Positions 30,930-34,963 of a DNA stretch of 34,963 bases are shown here, piece after piece. The first letter of the stretch is position 1. Each line of letters opens with the position of its first letter. A program made the position numbers and the translations under genes. A model generated the notes under the pieces. The model worked only from the letters and a program-made list of their open reading frames with translations. It was not told the origin of the DNA and made no database searches. The DNA lies in the NCBI GenBank assembly GCA_030525525.1, contig JAUNEN010000014.1, positions 1-34,963 of the forward strand, given 5' to 3'. The DNA is from Erysipelotrichaceae bacterium (lineage in GTDB: Bacteria > Bacillota_I > Bacilli_A > Erysipelotrichales > Erysipelotrichaceae).

Positions 30930-31970
30930 TCACTCTGCCATGCGCAGTGCATAATCAATCGCATTCACCAGGCTTAACTCATTGCTTTCGCCTTTGCCGG
31001 CATGCGCAAAGTCTGTGCCATGGTCAACGGATGTGCGGATGATCGGCAGACCGAGTGTGATGTTGACACCTTCCACTGCCTTCCATGTCTGTTTTTGACG
31101 ATCATATACAAAACCGATTGTCTTGGTGGGAATATGTCCCTGATCATGATACATGCATACGACGATGTCATACCATCCTCCCCTCATCTGGGAGAATGCA
31201 CTGTCAGGCGGCAGCGGTCCGATGGCATCGATTCCTTTTGCCTTTGCTTCATTGATGGCAGGTATGATCTCATCGATCTCTTCCCTTCCGAAAAGACCGT
31301 TTTCACCTGCATGCGGATTGAGTCCGCATACACCGACCTTCGGATGTTCGATTCCAAGATTCCTGCAGGCCTGATACGCCAGTTCAATCACTTCCAGAAC
31401 TCTGTCTTTCTTCACCCTGTCGCATGCTTCTCTGAGTGAAACGTGGGTTGATACATGAACAACCCGGAAGTCATGGTGGGCAAGCATCATCGTGTATTTC
31501 TTTGTATGCGTATAAACTGCATAGATTTCGGTATGGCCGTCAAAGTGCTTTCCTTCATCCGCAAGTGCCAGGTTCATCGCTTCTTTGTTCAGCGCATTAG
31601 TGACAGTCGCATCGATTTTCCTTTCCATTGCCAGCTCAATCACCGTGCGCACGCATTCAAAGGCTGCTCTGCCTCCTTCTTTGGAAACTTCGCCGATTTT
31701 AAATTTCTTTACATCATCAATCAGATCCAGATGATATACATCGATGGTTCCGTATTCAAATAATGCATCACTGACATCTGTGACTGAATGAATTCTGATT
31801 TCCGGATGAGAAACAAACTTCTTTGCCTGTTCCAGAATCTTCGCATCCCCGACAACCAGCGGACAGCAGCGTTCATAAAGAGATGCATCGCTTAATGCTT
31901 TGACTGTAATCTCGGGTCCGCTCCCGGCCGGATCACCCATGGTGATGCCGATGATCGGTCTTTTCTTCAT
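30930..31970 (-). CDS. pdxA2: PdxA2-family 4-phospho-tetronate dehydrogenase
   Basis: A 346-residue NAD-dependent dehydrogenase/decarboxylase of the PdxA family. GITMGDPAGSGPEI is the N-terminal signature; metal ligands sit in FDGHTEIYA, VHVSTHVSL and VCMYHDQGHIP, and TSVDHGTDFAHAGKG is the C-terminal substrate motif. PdxA proper oxidises 4-phosphohydroxy-L-threonine in vitamin B6 synthesis. PdxA2 members, found next to DUF1537 kinases as here, oxidise 4-phospho-erythronate or -threonate, which decarboxylates to dihydroxyacetone phosphate. The context (4-nt overlap with the kinase, no B6 genes) favours PdxA2. Last gene of the operon. Confidence 0.9.
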   Translation of the reverse strand: MKKRPIIGITMGDPAGSGPEITVKALSDASLYERCCPLVVGDAKILEQAKKFVSHPEIRIHSVTDVSDALFEYGTIDVYHLDLIDDVKKFKIGEVSKEGGRAAFECVRTVIELAMERKIDATVTNALNKEAMNLALADEGKHFDGHTEIYAVYTHTKKYTMMLAHHDFRVVHVSTHVSLREACDRVKKDRVLEVIELAYQACRNLGIEHPKVGVCGLNPHAGENGLFGREEIDEIIPAINEAKAKGIDAIGPLPPDSAFSQMRGGWYDIVVCMYHDQGHIPTKTIGFVYDRQKQTWKAVEGVNITLGLPIIRTSVDHGTDFAHAGKGESNELSLVNAIDYALRMAE

Positions 31971-33178
31971 ATCATCTTTTCCTCCAGTTTCTTCTGCAGT
32001 GACACAAGCAGTTCTTCATCGCCGAATCCTCCGGATTTTGTGATCAGATATCCGGTTCCTTCATGATTTGTATATTCTGCAAGCACTGTACCCGGTGCCA
32101 TTTCCTTTAACGGTTTCAGTGTTTCAATTCCCAGTGCTTTCACACATCCAAGCAGCGTATCCCCGCCGATGATCATCATTGTCTTACGGATCTTCTGTCT
32201 GATAAGAATTGCTGCGATCTTTCCCATATATTCTGCAATTCTTTCAGCAGCGTTTTCTTTTAAATCTTCTTCGCATACCGCATCATCCATCGTATCGATG
32301 ATGGAAACAGGTTCAATTGCTTCATGGACAAAGGAATTTACAAAGTGTTCCATGTCTTCTTCAGTCCACTGCTCACGAAGGATTTCTGATACCGGCAGAT
32401 GCTGTCTGTATGCATTTTTGTTTTGAGCAAATTGCAATTGCTTTGCGCTGACTTCATTCATCGAACCGCATAAAACGAGCAGCTCGCTATATAATCCTTC
32501 ACCTATAGATGCAACGTCTCTGTCTTTGATGCATGCCGGATATTTTTCCAGCAATCCTGCACAGCCTGCCGCAATGAGTGGCTTGTCAGAATCCGCAAAG
32601 ATCTTTGCGGCCAGTCTTTCCATCTCTTCTTCACTGCTGCAGTCATATACCGCTATTCCTTCCGGTTCTTCATTTTCCGGATTCAGAGAGACTTTAACAT
32701 CTGACTGAAGATGAATCAGACGGTCAATTCTGCTCTCTTTGACCGGATTGATCACATCCTTTGCAAAGATACTTTCTGCAAGCGGCAGACCGTTGACATA
32801 ATGAATTCCGTCTTTTGTCATCCGGTTCATTTTCGGCCATGCCGGTACAAATGACAGTGTCTTTTCACCTGCTGCTTCAAGCAATGCGCTTAGTTCGGAA
32901 CCGACATTGCCTCTGAGTCCCGAATCTGTTTTTTTATAAATACGATTGAAACCGACAGTCTTAGCCTGCTCTGCAAGTTCATATATGATCCGATAGGCAT
33001 CTTTGCTTTCGATATGTCTGGAATCGGTATTGATGACCAGTACATCTTCATTGAAATCTCCCGGAATTCCCGTATTCTGTACAAGCACATTCACCCGATA
33101 GCCTTTGACAGCCAGCTGAACACCGGTATCCAGCGAACCGGTCAGATCATCCGCAAGAATCAATAATCTTTCACTCAT
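31967..33178 (-). CDS. DUF1537 four-carbon acid sugar kinase
   Basis: A 403-residue kinase of the family shown to phosphorylate tetronates and related acid sugars at C4. The N-terminal domain starts with the conserved ILADDLTGSLDTGVQLA and contains YKKTDSGLRGNVG; the C-terminal nucleotide-binding domain has IIGGDTLLGCVKALG, MAPGTVLAEYT and ITKSGGFGDEELL. Both domains are complete. It overlaps the upstream racemase and the downstream dehydrogenase by 4 nt (ATGA), so all three are translationally coupled. The exact substrate (D-threonate, L-threonate, erythronate or a 3-oxo acid) cannot be told from sequence alone. Confidence 0.9.
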   Translation of the reverse strand: MSERLLILADDLTGSLDTGVQLAVKGYRVNVLVQNTGIPGDFNEDVLVINTDSRHIESKDAYRIIYELAEQAKTVGFNRIYKKTDSGLRGNVGSELSALLEAAGEKTLSFVPAWPKMNRMTKDGIHYVNGLPLAESIFAKDVINPVKESRIDRLIHLQSDVKVSLNPENEEPEGIAVYDCSSEEEMERLAAKIFADSDKPLIAAGCAGLLEKYPACIKDRDVASIGEGLYSELLVLCGSMNEVSAKQLQFAQNKNAYRQHLPVSEILREQWTEEDMEHFVNSFVHEAIEPVSIIDTMDDAVCEEDLKENAAERIAEYMGKIAAILIRQKIRKTMMIIGGDTLLGCVKALGIETLKPLKEMAPGTVLAEYTNHEGTGYLITKSGGFGDEELLVSLQKKLEEKMI

Positions 33179-34479
33179 ACAAAATCTTCCAGGAACCCTT
33201 CTTCATCAAACTGAAGTTCATAAGGCTCACTTAATATTTCAATTTCAGGAATACTCTTCAAAGATTCTGCCAGAGGTTCGGAAACCTCAAATTCATTTAA
33301 TGAGAGCGTATCGTGAATTCTTGCAATCCTTGCCTTTGCATAATCAATCCGCGGGCATGTACGTACGGCAGTCCTGAGTGCATCAAAATCATTTTTCCGG
33401 TAGAACGGAATCTTGCCGCCGTCAATCATCAGATTCGTTGTGACATTGACCCATGTGCTCTGCCAGTCCACGGAATTCAGACACCTTGCAGTTGTAATAT
33501 CCGCAAGTCCCAGTCCGCATGCATTATGATGGCTCTGTTCGCTGAGTCCTCTGATAAAGAGTCTGTGTGTATGGAAGTCATCCTTGAAATAAGGCATGAA
33601 GCCTCTTCCTGTCACATTGGGATCTGCCCCTTCCCCAGAGATATCCTTGCCGATGCGGTCAATGATCAGAACATCGATATTGTCGAACATAAAACGCGGG
33701 AAACGGCGTCTTGCCTCTTCAAGGAGTTCTCTGTCACCTTCCATGATCTTTTCTTTCGGATAAACTCTGATTTCTGAAATATCATCATATGCATTCTGTA
33801 CAACACCGACTGCAAATACCACATTCATCTTTTCCAGAAATACAGATGCGGAATTCGGAATGTTTTCAGCAAATGTATCAAATCCCCGCATATGCAGAGC
33901 TGAGCAGCCTTTATGCTTGGCAAGTCCGATTGCCATCATTTTCAGAAGCCCGCTTTCATGTTCACCTTTGAAGTCTGTATGCGGTTTGACTTTGTTGTAT
34001 ACAACAATGCCATCCGCTTCATATGCATTGCGGTCGCAATAAACCGGTGTCTTTACATCATCATTCAGATTTCCGATCTGCACCACATCCATGGACGCAA
34101 GAATCGGGACTCCGATGCTTTCTTCGGTAATTCCGTAACCGCTTAATATTTCAAGATTGCCTTCGGCAGTTCCTCCGCCATGGCTTCCCATTGCCGGAAC
34201 AATGAAAGGTTCTGCTCCCCATTCCTTCAGCTGATCGCAGATACTTCTGACTATGAGTGCATTGTCGGGAATGCCTCTTGAACCGACAGTCACAGCGATC
34301 CGTTTTCCCTTTGTCAAAGAAGCATAATCATGTTTTGCAAATTCCTGTTTCAGATGGGAAGGAATGTCTTCGATTCTGTCCTTTGCATAATTCTGACGGA
34401 TTCTTACCATCTTTGGCACAACGACATCATCAATTCCCTGGATCGGGACCGGAATATCCGGAAAAGCAATTGTATGCAT
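33175..34479 (-). CDS. LarA-like nickel-pincer racemase/epimerase (DUF2088)
   Basis: A 434-residue homologue of lactate racemase LarA. It has VTVGSRGIPDN, the first catalytic-His region VPAMGSHGGG, and the motif KVKPHTDFKGEHESGLLK followed by MMAIGLAKHKGC, which holds a second His and the Lys likely to carry the nickel-pincer nucleotide cofactor. LarA homologues racemise or epimerise 2-hydroxyacids, including sugar acids. As first gene of an operon with an acid-sugar kinase and a phospho-tetronate dehydrogenase, it probably inverts C2 of a tetronate to give the kinase its substrate (inference). The cofactor genes larB, larC and larE are absent here and must be elsewhere if the enzyme is active. 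Start ATG 34479 with AGGAGG well spaced. Confidence 0.85.
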   Translation of the reverse strand: MHTIAFPDIPVPIQGIDDVVVPKMVRIRQNYAKDRIEDIPSHLKQEFAKHDYASLTKGKRIAVTVGSRGIPDNALIVRSICDQLKEWGAEPFIVPAMGSHGGGTAEGNLEILSGYGITEESIGVPILASMDVVQIGNLNDDVKTPVYCDRNAYEADGIVVYNKVKPHTDFKGEHESGLLKMMAIGLAKHKGCSALHMRGFDTFAENIPNSASVFLEKMNVVFAVGVVQNAYDDISEIRVYPKEKIMEGDRELLEEARRRFPRFMFDNIDVLIIDRIGKDISGEGADPNVTGRGFMPYFKDDFHTHRLFIRGLSEQSHHNACGLGLADITTARCLNSVDWQSTWVNVTTNLMIDGGKIPFYRKNDFDALRTAVRTCPRIDYAKARIARIHDTLSLNEFEVSEPLAESLKSIPEIEILSEPYELQFDEEGFLEDFV

Positions 34480-34551
34480 GAGCTGACCTCCTGGTTCAAA
34501 ATATATGATTCTGATTACCCGTGATTGTTTCAGAAAATGACATCATCTTTA

Positions 34552-34573
34552 AAAAGACAAATATCTGTCTTTT
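34552..34573 (-). promoter_or_regulatory. 22-bp palindromic candidate operator of the tetronate operon
   Basis: Perfect 8-bp arms AAAAGACA / TGTCTTTT with a 6-bp centre, in the leader of the racemase operon. A minus-strand TATAAT lies upstream at 34631-34626 (no clear -35), putting the palindrome about 50 nt into the transcript. Its shape suits a GntR- or LacI-type repressor site; no regulator gene is seen within the window. Confidence 0.45.
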
Positions 34574-34679
34574 CTATGAGTCTTTGCTGTTGTGTTGTTG
34601 TTTTCGGGTATATGAAGCTGAGATCATTATACCGTATTCAGTGCGGCAAACGGGACTTTGAAACAGCCCGGATTGAACA

Positions 34680-34712
34680 GAAGAAAACCGGAGCGGTTTG
34701 ACCCGCTCCGGC
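34680..34712 (-). terminator. Strong minus-strand terminator
   Basis: Nine-bp stem CCGGAGCGG (34711-34703) / CCGCTCCGG (34696-34688), loop GTCAAA, followed by TTTTCTTC on the minus strand. It ends whatever is encoded at 34735-34935. Confidence 0.85.
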
Positions 34713-34734
34713 TGAATGATATGTTTCTGTATTG

Positions 34735-34935
34735 TCAGTCGTCTTTGGAATGTCTTTCGACGATCTGATAGGATTCCTGATTTGCGAACATCTCTCTGAC
34801 AGTGATCGGATCATCACCTGTCAGCTTTTTGAAGTCATCAGTCTGGATTAAAGCTATGGATGGGATCTTCTTGCCGTTGATATAAACAAAATCCGTTTTA
34901 AGTTCTGAGAATGCTATAATTGCGAAGAAAAGAGG
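34735..34935 (-). pseudogene. Start-less minus-strand ORF, possible remnant
   Basis: An open frame between an upstream TGA (34938-34936) and a TGA at 34737-34735 encodes a protein-like stretch (FFAIIAFSELKTDFVYINGK, then IPSIALIQTDDFKKLTGDD) of about 66 residues. No ATG, GTG or TTG precedes the conserved-looking part, yet a strong terminator follows immediately, so a gene once ended here. A non-standard start such as ATT, or truncation, would explain it. I do not recognise the family. Confidence 0.35.
34912..34920 (+). promoter_or_regulatory. Extended -10 promoter
   Basis: TGC followed by TATAAT (34915-34920), 22 nt before the ATG at 34942. No clear -35, as is common for extended -10 promoters. 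Confidence 0.5.
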
Positions 34936-34941
34936 TCAATT

Positions 34942-34963
34942 ATGTTATCTATATTACTGTCAA
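34942..34963 (+). CDS. Start of a CDS cut by the window edge
   Basis: ATG preceded by AGAGGT at good spacing and by an extended -10. Only MLSILLS is visible, a hydrophobic start suggesting a membrane protein or signal peptide. Function cannot be assigned. Confidence 0.45.

Noticed and set aside
1-34963. CRISPR arrays, insertion sequences, tRNA or rRNA genes
   Set aside because: No regularly spaced repeats, transposase motifs, terminal repeats or tRNA/rRNA signatures were seen on reading.

Overview
The window looks like the chromosome of a low-to-mid GC Gram-positive bacterium (Bacillota; gene mix and style suggest an Erysipelotrichia- or Clostridia-like gut lineage, which is inference). The reasons are strong GGAGG ribosome sites, sigma-A-type promoters, a T-box leader, LL-diaminopimelate aminotransferase (DapL), an alpha-type glutamine synthetase and an ANTAR-type RNA-binding regulator beside it. 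No rRNA, tRNA, CRISPR array, IS element or phage genes were recognised.

Left end (1-2280) is a patchwork of damaged or minor genes: a frame-broken ORF, an unknown 120-residue protein, an HxlR regulator, a short piece resembling a type I restriction HsdR subunit joined to a proline-rich lipoprotein that has lost its start codon, and an orphan SD-ATG running into the end of purF.

The core (2280-17634) is a nitrogen-assimilation island. On the minus strand, in transcription order, are asnB-dapF-dapL, then glnA - ANTAR regulator - gltB - gltD - purF. Divergent from asnB is an ammonium transporter with a complete PII signalling domain fused to its C-terminus. Together these take up ammonium, fix it through GS/GOGAT and spend the amide nitrogen on asparagine and purines, while dapF/dapL make meso-diaminopimelate. 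The regulation is RNA-based: an asparagine T-box (specifier AAC, UGGC complementary to the tRNA-Asn end) precedes asnB, and terminator-like hairpins sharing the 12-nt motif GCAA(A/G)GGTGCCC sit at the very start of both the glnA and amt transcripts. The ANTAR protein is the obvious candidate reader.

The middle (17635-28560) is ordinary accessory chromosome: a gene-free structured stretch, a truncated corrinoid-activator-like ferredoxin protein, a serine hydrolase, a membrane protein, a membrane-anchored glycerophosphodiester phosphodiesterase, an S9 peptidase, an anchored HAD phosphatase, an MscS channel with an unusual ATPase-like C-terminal domain, and a small anchored protein of unknown role.

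The right end (28600-34963) holds a MerR regulator with a self-overlapping 19-bp-spacer promoter, a fluoride riboswitch controlling a cation/proton antiporter, and a translationally coupled three-gene operon (LarA-like racemase - DUF1537 acid-sugar kinase - PdxA2 dehydrogenase) predicted to convert a four-carbon sugar acid to a central metabolite. The window closes with a start-less minus-strand ORF and the first codons of a plus-strand gene.

The most promising undescribed elements are the shared glnA/amt attenuator motif together with the Amt-PII fusion and pseudo-receiver ANTAR protein, the possible translational T-box on asnB, and the MscS-ATPase-like fusion.
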